Assembly (NCBI GenBank): GCA_020072965.1
Contig: JAIQFY010000041.1
Coordinates: 1 to 47,421 of the forward strand
Reading direction: 5' to 3'
DNA: 47,421 bases
Source of the DNA: Terriglobia bacterium
GTDB lineage: Bacteria > Acidobacteriota > Terriglobia > JAIQFV01
In this document: piece by piece, positions 17,671-25,225 of the stretch
How the letters are laid out: the number at the start of each line of letters is the position of its first letter
Position numbering within the stretch: position 1 is the first letter of the stretch
Made by a program: the position numbers and the translations under genes
The notes under the pieces: generated by a model
Seen by the model: only the letters and a program-made list of their open reading frames with translations
Told to the model about the DNA's origin: nothing
Database searches by the model: none

Positions 17671-19047
17671 ATGACATTTCCAGGGGCATTCTTTCGGCGT
17701 GGAGGGCCGATCAAGCGGTTCATGGCAGCCCTCTCCTTGCTGTTCATTCTGGCGATGCCGCTCTCTTTGTCGGCGGCAGATATCTTCCCCTATGCGATTC
17801 ACAAAACCGTCCTCGACAATGGGCTTACGGTCATTATTGTGCCGTACGACAGTCCCGGCGTCGTGGCTTATTACACCGTCGTACGGACCGGATCCCGGAA
17901 CGAAGTGGAGCCCGGCCATTCGGGATTTGCGCACTTCTTTGAACATATGATGTTTCGCGGGACTGAGAAGTACTCCGAGCAGAAATACAACGACATCCTC
18001 AAGTCGATTGGCGCCGATACCAACGCTTCGACCTCCGACGACGTGACCACCTATTACATCAACGCCAGTTCCTCAGCGCTGGAGACGATCATGGATCTGG
18101 AATCCGACCGGTTCCAGAATCTGAAATACAAGGAGGCGGCCTTTCGAACGGAGGCGGGTTCGATCATGGGCGAGTACAACAAGAACTACTCCGTTCCTTT
18201 CCAGTCCATTTTCGAAAAGCTTCGTGACACGGCGTTCACCGAACATACTTACCGGCACACGACTATGGGATTTCTGGCGGACATCAAAGACATGCCCAAT
18301 CAGTACGAGTACAGCCTGAAATTCTTTGACCGGTGGTACCGTCCTGAGAATTGCGCCTTGATTATCGTGGGCGATGTGAAGCCGGAGTCAACCCTCGCGA
18401 TGGCGCAGAAATATTATGCCAGCTGGAAGCGGGGCACTTTTAAGTTAGAGGCGCCCAATGAGCCGGGGCAGACAGCTTCACGCAGCGCCCATATCGAATG
18501 GAAGAACCGGACGCTGCCGTACGTCGTACTGGCCTATCACGTGCCGGCCTTCAGCGACACGAACCTGGATGGTCCCGCCCTGGATATGCTTTCACAATTG
18601 ATGGTCTCAGAAACCTCCGCCCTGTACCAGAAACTAGTTATTGAGAAGCAGGAGGTCGACCAACTGGGAGGGGGCTGGGCAAAACGTCGTGATCCCTACC
18701 TCTTCACCATTTCGACCCGGGTTAAGAATCCGGAAAACGTGGCGGGTGTCCGAAAGGAGATCGAATCCGCCCTCGAAGCGGCGCAATCCCATCCTTTCAC
18801 GGAAGGCCAGTTGGCGCGCGTCCGATCCTTCTTGAAGTATTCCTACGTCATGGGGCTGAACACCCCGTCTCGCATCGCCAGCCAGTTGGCCCTGTATGTC
18901 CAACTTGCCGGCGACCCGCAGGCCGTGAACCGGTATTACACTCTGTATGACCGCGTGACGCCCGCGAAGTTGGAGGAGGTGGCGAAAAAGTACTTCCGGC
19001 CTGAAAACCAGACGGTTGTGACACTTTCTTATGGAGGTGCGAAGTGA
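17671..19047 (+). CDS. Secreted M16 family zinc peptidase, catalytic
   Basis: The 458 residues start at the ATG at 17671, which has a GGAGG site six bases upstream. A signal peptide (hydrophobic FMAALSLLFILAMPLSLSAA, about 17-36) exports it. The inverted zinc motif HFFEH is at about 88-92, with the third ligand Glu in EAGSIMGEY some 75 residues on, so this half is catalytic. A second, non-catalytic M16 domain fills the C-terminal half (about 230-458). Related bacterial proteins degrade peptides in the periplasm as a pair of subunits. The next gene, overlapping by GTGA, encodes that kind of partner. Confidence 0.93.
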   Translation: MTFPGAFFRRGGPIKRFMAALSLLFILAMPLSLSAADIFPYAIHKTVLDNGLTVIIVPYDSPGVVAYYTVVRTGSRNEVEPGHSGFAHFFEHMMFRGTEKYSEQKYNDILKSIGADTNASTSDDVTTYYINASSSALETIMDLESDRFQNLKYKEAAFRTEAGSIMGEYNKNYSVPFQSIFEKLRDTAFTEHTYRHTTMGFLADIKDMPNQYEYSLKFFDRWYRPENCALIIVGDVKPESTLAMAQKYYASWKRGTFKLEAPNEPGQTASRSAHIEWKNRTLPYVVLAYHVPAFSDTNLDGPALDMLSQLMVSETSALYQKLVIEKQEVDQLGGGWAKRRDPYLFTISTRVKNPENVAGVRKEIESALEAAQSHPFTEGQLARVRSFLKYSYVMGLNTPSRIASQLALYVQLAGDPQAVNRYYTLYDRVTPAKLEEVAKKYFRPENQTVVTLSYGGAK

Positions 19048-20594
19048 AACATCCCAAACTTCTCCTCATGGTCTTGTTCATCTTTTGCATGTCAGTGGTC
19101 ACTTCCCTGATGGCACAGCCCAAGGCAAAAGGGAAGACGCCTCCTCTGACCAAGGTGGCAATAGCTCCCCCCGGGGTGGTGGAACTTCACAGCGCCGGGT
19201 CCCCGATTATTTCGTTTCGCATTCTTCTCCATGCGGGATCGATCAACGATCCCAAAGGGAAGGAAGGGCTGAATGCGCTCACCGCGCTCATGATCGGCCA
19301 GGGTGGCACGAAGGACATGACTTACAAGCAGATCGTTGATACGCTTTATCCGTGGGCGGCATCCATTTCACCGGAGTCGGATAAAGAAGTCACTGTCTTC
19401 ATCGCCAACATCCATAACGACAATCTCCATAAGTTTTACAGGATATTCGCCGATCTACTTCTCCAGCCCCGCTTCGACGAAAGCGACTTCAAACGCAATA
19501 AAGATGAGTTGTTGAATTATCTGCAGAACACCTTGCGGTTCAATGATGACGAGAATCTCGGCAAACAATCGCTCGAGGCCATGCTCTATGCAGATCATCC
19601 GTACGGCCACGCCCCGGAAGGGACCGTGGAGGGATTAAAATCGATCACGCTGGATGATGTGAAGGCCTACTACAAGCAGTTTTATACTCGCGACAACATC
19701 ACCCTGGGAATCGCGGGCGGCTACACGCCGGATTTCGTCGGCGGCATGAAGACCGATTTCGCAAAACTCCCGGCCGGGAAGAGTGTTCCGGTCGCCCTGC
19801 CCAAGCCCGCTCCGATCAAGGATCTTCAGATCGATGTGGTGAACAAGGAGAATCGCGCCACCGCCATCTCCTTCGGCTGTCCCGTCGACGTCACTCGGGC
19901 CGACAAGGATTTTTACGCTTTGATGGTGGCGAGTTCGTATCTCGGAGAACACCGGACGCAAAACGGGGTGCTCTTCAATTATATCCGGGGCTTGAGAGGG
20001 TTGAATTATGGCGATTACGCCTACATCGAGAACTTTATCCAGGACGGGGGCTCCACTTTTCCAGTCCCAAACATTCCCCGCCGCCAGCAGTTCTTCAGTG
20101 TTTGGATTCGTCCGGTCGAGCCGCAGAATGCCCACTTCGCATTGCGCGCCGCCCTGTACCAGGTTCAGCAACTTGTCGAGAAGGGACTGACACAGGAACA
20201 ATTTGAACAGCAGCGGAAGTTTCTGCTGAATTATTCCAAGCTGTGGAATCAGACCCTTTCGCGAAGGCTGGGGACCCTGCTGGATTCAAAATTCTATGGG
20301 ATCGATTATTTTCCGGATCGGGTGGAGCGGGAATTGAAGGCGCTCAAGGTGGAAGATGTGAATGCCGCCATCAAGAGGCACCTCCAGGACAAGAACTTCG
20401 ATGTTGCCATCATTGCCAGGGACGCCGAGCCCTTGAAAACGGCGATTGCGGGGAACCAGTCGTCTCCGATCAAATATGCCGGACCTGTCTCCGAGGAGGT
20501 ACTGCGAGATGATAAAGTTCTTGTTGACCTTAAACTCAACGTGAACCTCGAGAAGCTCCGGATTGTTCCGGCCGGCGAGCTGTTCGAGAAGTGA
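19044..20594 (+). CDS. Secreted M16 family protein, non-catalytic partner
   Basis: The 516 residues start at a GTG overlapping the previous stop codon (GTGA), a sign of translational coupling. The N-terminus is a signal peptide (LLLMVLFIFCMSVVTSLMA). Two M16 domains follow, but where the zinc motif HxxEH should be the sequence reads GLNALTALMIGQGG, so the protein cannot bind zinc there. The C-terminal domain has the HFALRAALYQVQ helix with the Arg/Tyr seen in M16 beta-type subunits. It probably forms a heterodimer with the catalytic M16 protein. Its last 60 codons and about 100 bases beyond are duplicated at 24556-24835. Confidence 0.9.
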   Translation: MKHPKLLLMVLFIFCMSVVTSLMAQPKAKGKTPPLTKVAIAPPGVVELHSAGSPIISFRILLHAGSINDPKGKEGLNALTALMIGQGGTKDMTYKQIVDTLYPWAASISPESDKEVTVFIANIHNDNLHKFYRIFADLLLQPRFDESDFKRNKDELLNYLQNTLRFNDDENLGKQSLEAMLYADHPYGHAPEGTVEGLKSITLDDVKAYYKQFYTRDNITLGIAGGYTPDFVGGMKTDFAKLPAGKSVPVALPKPAPIKDLQIDVVNKENRATAISFGCPVDVTRADKDFYALMVASSYLGEHRTQNGVLFNYIRGLRGLNYGDYAYIENFIQDGGSTFPVPNIPRRQQFFSVWIRPVEPQNAHFALRAALYQVQQLVEKGLTQEQFEQQRKFLLNYSKLWNQTLSRRLGTLLDSKFYGIDYFPDRVERELKALKVEDVNAAIKRHLQDKNFDVAIIARDAEPLKTAIAGNQSSPIKYAGPVSEEVLRDDKVLVDLKLNVNLEKLRIVPAGELFEK

Positions 20595-20695
20595 GAATGC
20601 TTTGTAGGGGCGCACAGCCGTGCGCCCTTGTCCCCAGTTGATTGAAGCTGAGGAAATGCCGAACCTGTTGTTGTCCATGCCGCCGTGTTTTTTCC
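20416..20695 (+). repeat. 280-bp repeat, copy 1 (M16 3' end plus downstream)
   Basis: These bases, covering the last 60 codons of the M16 partner gene and the following non-coding stretch, recur at 24556-24835 with a constant offset of 4140 and about 14 mismatches by eye (about 95% identity). After 20695 copy 1 runs into a RAYT element, while copy 2 runs into a fragment of guaA. Confidence 0.9.
20608..20627 (+). repeat. GGGCGCAC hairpin repeat
   Basis: GGGCGCAC (20608-20615) and GTGCGCCC (20620-20627) form an 8-bp stem with a 4-base loop, 14 bases after the M16 stop codon. The same unit, TGTAGGGGCGCAC..., recurs at 24748-24767 and, with one stem mismatch, at 42282-42301. It may act as a weak terminator or be a dispersed palindromic repeat. 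Confidence 0.6.
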
Positions 20696-20705
20696 ACGAG
20701 TGAAA

Positions 20706-21861
20706 GGGGTCGTATCTTTGCAATCTACAATTGGGATTGGGCGTGGCGGAAGATGTCGGCTAACTGTTTGTCTTTCTCCATCTTCTTTTCGAATCGACGG
20801 ATGGCGGCAGAGACGGTCACATAGTCCAACCCGCCCGCGAGAACGCCCAACTCCTTGAGCTTCAGCCCGACACACCGGAATGCCAGGGTCAACACCAGGT
20901 CGCGGCCCCAGTCCCCGTAACGGCGGGAAAAATCTGTCCACCGTTCCCCCTTCGTTCTCTCCACGACGCCGATCACGGCGGCGAAATCCGGCCGCCTTCG
21001 CAGCGCTGCGAGCGACGGTTGTTCCTTTTCGTTTCCGTGGAGATGTTGTTCGAGGTGCAGCCGGAACTGCTCGCTCCCGAGAAGCACGCGGGCCTGTAAC
21101 TGATCCCACGGGGTTTGTTGCAGTCCTTCCCGGGCCGCTTCTTCCACATAGCGTTGATAAGCCTGAGGGCGCTCTTCCTTTTCGCCTCCCATCCAGCTCA
21201 ATACCGTCTCGCAGTGCAGCCATTCTGGCGCCTTCTCCAGCCCGATATAGGCCCGATACGAACTCCAGGGATAGTCCCTTAAGCCAGCGATGCGCGCGTC
21301 CCACAGATTCAACCCCTCTTCTTGACCGACCCCGGCCCGGTTCCGTCGGCGGGTTAGCTTGTCCAAGGCAAAGGGTCGGATTCGGATGGGGTTGAGGTGG
21401 ACATAACGGCTCAGCTCCAGCCCCCACCGCTCCGGCTCCACGATAATCCCCTTGAACCGGCCTTCGAACAGATGGCCCGTGCGCCGATGACGGCGGTTGA
21501 ACCATCCACCATAGCCGCTGTTGAGCCATTGCATACCGGCGCTCAAGTTCGCCTCCGGCGTCTCCAGCACCAGATGGTAATGGTTATCCATCAGGGTATA
21601 GACATGCAGCAGGATACGGTAACGCTCACTCATTCGACCCAACATCCCAAGCAGATGTCGGCGGTCCTCGTCATCGAGGAAGATGATGCCTCGTTCATTG
21701 CCTCGCGCCGTGATGTGATACCATGCTCCTTCCCAGGCAATCCGCAGGGCTCTGGCCATAACCACTCCGTTACGGGGGAAAGGTGGATGGTGATCAATCG
21801 GGGGGGAATCGACGCTAATTATATCATGCCGCTGAAATGCAGAATGCAAAGATACGACCCC
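20706..21861 (-). mobile_element. RAYT element 1 bounded by 17-bp inverted repeats
   Basis: GGGGTCGTATCTTTGCA at 20706-20722 is repeated exactly in inverted orientation at 21845-21861; over 25 bases the arms differ at only two positions. The single gene inside is a REP-associated transposase on the minus strand. Further copies of the 17-mer lie at 24937-24953 and 26497-26513, so this is the repeat family the transposase probably mobilises. Confidence 0.75.
20725..21759 (-). CDS. REP-associated tyrosine transposase (RAYT 1)
   Basis: The 344-residue single-strand transposase belongs to the Y1/HUH group (TnpA_REP). From the ATG at 21759 the N-terminus is MARALRIAWEGAWYHITARG. The HUH pair lies in MDNHYHLVLE (His 60 and 62), and the nucleophile Tyr is probably in NSGYGGWFNRRH, followed by GHLFEGRFKG. 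The C-terminal 100 residues contain a Chromosomal_DnaA_C-like region ending VSAAIRRFEKKMEKDKQL. Such enzymes nick REP hairpins; this one lies inside inverted copies of GGGGTCGTATCTTTGCA. A longer frame to 21867 would translate the repeat itself. It looks intact. Confidence 0.92.
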   Translation of the reverse strand: MARALRIAWEGAWYHITARGNERGIIFLDDEDRRHLLGMLGRMSERYRILLHVYTLMDNHYHLVLETPEANLSAGMQWLNSGYGGWFNRRHRRTGHLFEGRFKGIIVEPERWGLELSRYVHLNPIRIRPFALDKLTRRRNRAGVGQEEGLNLWDARIAGLRDYPWSSYRAYIGLEKAPEWLHCETVLSWMGGEKEERPQAYQRYVEEAAREGLQQTPWDQLQARVLLGSEQFRLHLEQHLHGNEKEQPSLAALRRRPDFAAVIGVVERTKGERWTDFSRRYGDWGRDLVLTLAFRCVGLKLKELGVLAGGLDYVTVSAAIRRFEKKMEKDKQLADIFRHAQSQL

Positions 21862-21868
21862 ATTCATT

Positions 21869-22177
21869 ATGGTGACAGAAGCGGGCTCCGTCGATGGCTC
21901 GGATGTTCCGGGGCATCAGACTCATCGAGGCGGGATGCAAATCGACCTGAGATATGTTGATGATAATGGCAACCCAATTCAAGGTCGGGAGGCGTACAAC
22001 TCTGCCAGCGCTGACCGAATGTGGGACTTGATGCGTATGTCCCATAAAGCCGGTCTGACTCAAATTTACGCGGGGGACGAGAGCGAGTGGGGCGACTATA
22101 GCCACCGACCTGCCAAGAGTCCGCATGAAGACCATTGGCACATTTCTATCCCGAACCCAAAACCACCAAAACAATGA
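21869..22177 (+). pseudogene. 5'-truncated MepA-like (M74/LAS) peptidase fragment
   Basis: A 102-residue open frame begins eight bases after the inverted repeat of RAYT element 1. It carries PGHQTHRGGMQIDLRY, which matches the PGHxSHxxGxxxD zinc signature of MepA-type murein endopeptidases, and ends HEDHWHISIP, matching their DHxHV/I motif. MepA is about 270 residues, and here the first ligand is only 16 residues in, so the N-terminal part is missing. The reading frame stays open back into the repeat, which suggests the element cut off the start. It could be the C-terminal toxin-like end of a larger effector. It is followed after 7 bases by a secreted protein gene. Confidence 0.65.
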
Positions 22178-22184
22178 GGTCTAA

Positions 22185-22682
22185 ATGCAACTTCAAAGCC
22201 TCTTTTCATTGACGGTTCTATTGGTCGCAGCATCGCTCGCCCCGTTGCCCACACATGCGCAGGGGGGTGGAAGCTCTGTTGATGAGTACAACATTCCCAA
22301 GGAAGTGGAGACGTGCGTCAAAGAATCTCTGGGCTTGACGATCAATGGAGACATGAACCCGTTTTACCTCAGCGCCGACTTCGATGGGGACGGCAAGCTC
22401 GACTTCGCAGTACAGGTCACCCGTTCGGATACAAAGGGCATCTTGATTTGTTTGTCGAGCCAGAAGGCTCCCCTAACAGTGGGTGCTGGGTCGTCGCTGG
22501 TATGGCCATCGAACCAGAAGTGGAGATTCAACGCATGGTCTATAGTGCCGAAGGAAAGCACTGCAGTCTCTCGGCCCACAAAGGCCAAACACGATGCCAT
22601 CCTGCTGGACATCAAAGAGACGGCCAATGGTCTCTTGTATTGGGATGGTACTAAGCTTCGCTGGGAACAGCTCAGCGATTAG
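22185..22682 (+). CDS. Secreted protein with one calcium-loop-like FG-GAP motif
   Basis: The 165 residues have a clear signal peptide (LFSLTVLLVAASLAPLPTHA) from the ATG at 22185, which is preceded by GAGGT. The mature part holds a single ADFDGDGKLDFAVQV motif, as in FG-GAP/VCBS repeats, and otherwise no recognised domain. Downstream placement and export to the same compartment as the truncated peptidase suggest an immunity-type partner, but this is inference from position alone. After it the sequence degenerates into insertion remnants. Confidence 0.7.
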   Translation: MQLQSLFSLTVLLVAASLAPLPTHAQGGGSSVDEYNIPKEVETCVKESLGLTINGDMNPFYLSADFDGDGKLDFAVQVTRSDTKGILICLSSQKAPLTVGAGSSLVWPSNQKWRFNAWSIVPKESTAVSRPTKAKHDAILLDIKETANGLLYWDGTKLRWEQLSD

Positions 22683-23428
22683 AAAGAACGGGGGTCAGAT
22701 CCTATGAAGGATCGGGATGACCGGAAAGAGCGGGTCGTTTCTTGGTAAGCTCCTGGGCAGCAGAGACAACTTTTTCATAGGAGCCTACGATGAGTAAATC
22801 AACGACCCGCAGCACGAAGTGAAAAAAACGGGAGAATGCGGAGGGTCAGGTCTCCGCAATCTGCATTTGAAGAGGCAACTCCGCATTTTTTCCATTCGCG
22901 ATCTTCAGCTAACCACTGTGCTGGCGCTCGCCCGCTAGCAATTGAAGAATGCGGAGGGTCACACATCTCAAAGTTGTGTCAAGAGGCAACACTACACCCC
23001 ATGCCCAGCCGAGTATTTCCTGTGTTTCCGCTCGGTCGCGAGTGAGTCGATTGTCTTCCAACGCCACTCCGTTGTTTCTCCATCGAGACTGGTTTGCAGA
23101 TCCATTCGCCGCACCGGTTCTTTCTTCACAGCGACTCGAGTCCCACGGACTCGTTCAGTCACACATCCGGATCAAGGCTTCTCTGAGAGAACAGCCAGCT
23201 CTCTGTTCCCCTCGGCCCCTGGCTCTTCTTCGAGCCCCAGAAATGATTCCGTACCCGCCCTGGTCCACTCGGTGGCCACCCGAAGTGGCCGATCAGATTC
23301 TGTGGTTCGTCTCCTGGGGTCGTTACTGCTGAGACCATCCAACCCTTCAGCGGCTCCCGGGAGGGGCGACTCCGTGACCGGCTTCCCGACTCGATGGTTT
23401 GTTGCTCTCGATCCAGACCCGGGGCCAA
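22683..23428. other. Non-coding or decayed stretch with short repeats
   Basis: No gene is supported; open frames here have unlikely composition. Visible structures are the hairpin GATCCT-ATGA-AGGATC (22700-22715) next to a GGGGTC motif, and an inverted pair GCGGGTCGTT / AACGACCCGC (near 22730 and 22801). GAATGCGGAGGGTCA also occurs twice in direct orientation (22834-22848 and 22947-22961). Together with the IS110 tail at its right end, this looks like debris of insertion elements. Confidence 0.5.
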
Positions 23429-23583
23429 TCAGGCCTGACGGCTGACAGCTCCAACCCCAACCACAGGGCTCCCGGATCCGGATCGAGCGCTCGATCCGAA
23501 CAACCGCTTCGGATCAAACTCCACACCCTCCCGCATCACCAAATAACTGGCCCGGCACAGCTTGCTGGCCAGCGCTTTCAGTC
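23429..23583 (-). pseudogene. C-terminal remnant of an IS110-family transposase
   Basis: On the minus strand the frame reads LKALASKLCRASYLVMREG, then EFDPKRLFG, a short Gly/Ser stretch and a stop at 23429-23431. This is the typical end of IS110/IS1111 transposases (LA.KL.RA.Y.VM......FD...LF). Upstream the frame meets a stop, and the RAYT 2 inverted repeat begins at 23594, so all but the last 50 or so codons are gone. Confidence 0.7.
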
Positions 23584-23593
23584 ACTGAATGTC

Positions 23594-24548
23594 TGGGGTC
23601 GGACCAAGGCAACTGATTGAAATGGTTGTCGATGATCGAAAAAAAGGGTAATATTTAGGCCTTAGAGCCTGTTTTTTGCCCCCGAAATCACCCCCTTGGG
23701 AACATGGATCCGCGGAGAAACCTGCCATGGCGAGAGCCCATCGGCATTATCTGCCGGGACAGATCTGGCATCTGACCCAGCGCTGTCACGAGCGTCAGTT
23801 TCTGTTCCAGTTCCCCCGCGACCGGCAAGCTTGGAGGGGATGGCTGTATGAGGCCCGCAAGCGCTTGGGGTTGTGCGTTCTGGATTACATGGTCACTTCC
23901 AACCATGTCCATTTGTTAGTGGATGACCGGGAAGGTGGGGAGGTCATTCCGGCCTCGATGCAACTGGTGGCCGGACGGGTTGGGCAGGAGTACAATCGGC
24001 GGAAGAAAAGGCGTGGCGCCTTTTGGGAAGACCGCTACCATGCCACGGCGGTCGAAAGCGGGAAGCATTTTCGGGAGTGCCTGGCCTATATTGATCTCAA
24101 TATGGTGCGGGCTGGGGTGGTGGCCCATCCGGAACAATGGCCCGAGTGTGGGTACGTGGAAATCCAACATCCCAAGGCGCGGTACGGGATCATCGATTAC
24201 GAACGATTGATGGAACTGATGGGCGTCCGCCGCCTGGACCAGTTGCAGCAAGCCTGTCGGGAGCAGATCGAAGAAGCCATTCAGCGGAAACAGTTGGAAC
24301 GGCAGAGTCAATGGAGCGAGAGCTTGGTGGTGGGCAGCGCGGCCTATGTGGAAGCCGTTCGGAGGCAGTTGGGAGCGCGAGCCAGAGGACGGGACGTGAT
24401 GCCGGCCGAGGCGGGTTGCCAGTTGCGCGAGGAGGAGGCGGCTTACGGGACCAATTTGGAGGGCGAAAAAGCCCGTTTAAGCCTCAAAAACACCCGGTTA
24501 TGGAACTTATTCTCTTATGTTAAAGCACGTTAGCTTGGTCCGACCCCA
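23594..24548 (+). mobile_element. RAYT element 2 bounded by 15-bp inverted repeats
   Basis: TGGGGTCGGACCAAG (23594-23608) is repeated exactly in inverted orientation as CTTGGTCCGACCCCA (24534-24548). Between them is one transposase gene on the plus strand, whose stop codon lies just before the right arm. The repeat shares the GGGGTCG core with that of element 1 but differs afterwards, so the two are distinct families. Confidence 0.75.
23727..24533 (+). CDS. REP-associated tyrosine transposase (RAYT 2)
   Basis: The 268 residues start at the ATG at 23727, where MARAHRHYLPGQIWHLTQRC is the usual family start. The HUH motif is SNHVHLLVDD (His 60 and 62), the likely catalytic Tyr is in VGQEYNRRKKRRG, and FWEDRYHAT and YIDLNMVRAGVV follow, as in Y1 transposases. 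It lacks the long DnaA-like C-terminal domain of RAYT 1 and is clearly a different subfamily. It appears intact. Its stop codon abuts the right inverted repeat at 24534. Confidence 0.92.
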   Translation: MARAHRHYLPGQIWHLTQRCHERQFLFQFPRDRQAWRGWLYEARKRLGLCVLDYMVTSNHVHLLVDDREGGEVIPASMQLVAGRVGQEYNRRKKRRGAFWEDRYHATAVESGKHFRECLAYIDLNMVRAGVVAHPEQWPECGYVEIQHPKARYGIIDYERLMELMGVRRLDQLQQACREQIEEAIQRKQLERQSQWSESLVVGSAAYVEAVRRQLGARARGRDVMPAEAGCQLREEEAAYGTNLEGEKARLSLKNTRLWNLFSYVKAR

Positions 24549-24555
24549 ATGCTCA

Positions 24556-24835
24556 CCAGGGACGCCGAGCCCTTGAAAACGGCGATTGCCGGGAACCAGT
24601 CGTCTCCGATCAAATATGCCGGCCCGGTTTCGGAGGATGTATTGCGAGATGACAAAGTTCTTGTTGACCTCAAGCTCAACGTGAACCTCGAGAAGCTCCG
24701 GATTGTTCCGGCCGGCGAGCTGTTCGAGAAGTGAAAATGCTTTGTAGGGGCGCACATCCGTGCGCCCTTGTCCCCAGTTGATTGAAGCTGAGGAAATGCC
24801 GAACCTGTTGTTGTCCATGCCGCCGTGTTCTTTCC
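24556..24835 (+). repeat. 280-bp repeat, copy 2 (orphan M16 3' end)
   Basis: This is a diverged copy of 20416-20695. It includes an open stretch encoding the last 60 residues of the M16 partner (RDAEPLKTAIAG to GELFEK, stop at 24732-24734) and the downstream hairpin repeat. It begins right at the right edge of RAYT element 2. At 24836 it continues without a break into the guaA 3'-end copy. It is a gene fragment with no start of its own. Confidence 0.9.
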
Positions 24836-24926
24836 CCTATTCCCATTCAATTGTGGACGGCGGTTTTGAGGAGATGTCGTACACCACGCGGTTGACACCC
24901 TTGACTTCGTTGACGATGCGCGAGGA
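24834..24926 (-). pseudogene. Orphan copy of the guaA 3' end
   Basis: On the minus strand these bases encode the last 30 or so residues of GMP synthetase ([20 protein letters not shown], then the PPSTIEWE-like end). They match guaA at 26813-26905. The part nearest the guaA stop has about seven differences in 40 bases, while the following 52 bases are identical. At 24927 the match stops and a RAYT 1 repeat follows. It is a fragment, not a gene. Confidence 0.88.
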
Positions 24927-24936
24927 ATTAATGAAA

Positions 24937-24953
24937 GGGGTCGTATCTTTGCA
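24937..24953 (+). repeat. RAYT 1 repeat, third copy
   Basis: GGGGTCGTATCTTTGCA is found here exactly, in the longer context ATGAAAGGGGTCGTATC shared with 26491. It stands between the orphan guaA fragment and the MITE-like element. Confidence 0.85.
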
Positions 24954-24955
24954 AT

Positions 24956-25106
24956 CGATTCTGCTGCAAAACCCCCTGTTTTTTGAAATAGTGAATTTTT
25001 CAGGGGATCAAAAATGTATCCTGATACGATAGATTTGCATTGTAGGCCTTCTAAACGCGATTTGTTTTTCCACAGATCGAGTCAAGAGGCTTTTGCAGCA
25101 GAATCG
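24956..25106. mobile_element. 151-bp MITE-like element with perfect 16-bp inverted ends
   Basis: CGATTCTGCTGCAAAA (24956-24971) is matched exactly in inverted orientation by TTTTGCAGCAGAATCG (25091-25106). The AT-rich interior has no credible gene; a 61-codon open frame starting at 25014 lacks family features. The structure fits a non-autonomous insertion sequence derivative. I see no clear target-site duplication. The left end abuts the RAYT 1 repeat. Confidence 0.65.
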
Positions 25107-25225
25107 GCCGGAATAGACTTGACCCTCAAATACGAAGAGCTACCAGTCCCTAGAGCGTGTTTCATAAACACCGAGGCGTCAGCGATACATTTCAAGTGAA
25201 TCGGACCCGAAAAAGGAGATTCCTA

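Noticed and set aside
22790-22822. Start of a transposase (10-codon frame beginning MSKSTTRSTK)
   Set aside because: It stops after ten codons and cannot be matched to any family from sequence alone.
22834-22961. Possible start of a CRISPR array (15-bp direct repeats)
   Set aside because: Only two copies of GAATGCGGAGGGTCA, 113 bases apart, with no third unit and no cas gene nearby.
22942-23445. Plus-strand open frames of 127-167 codons
   Set aside because: Composition is Ser/Arg/Pro-rich as in non-coding DNA, no ribosome-binding site, no recognisable domain, and they overlap each other.
25014-25199. Small 61-codon open frame
   Set aside because: It starts inside the MITE-like element and crosses its right inverted repeat, with no family features.
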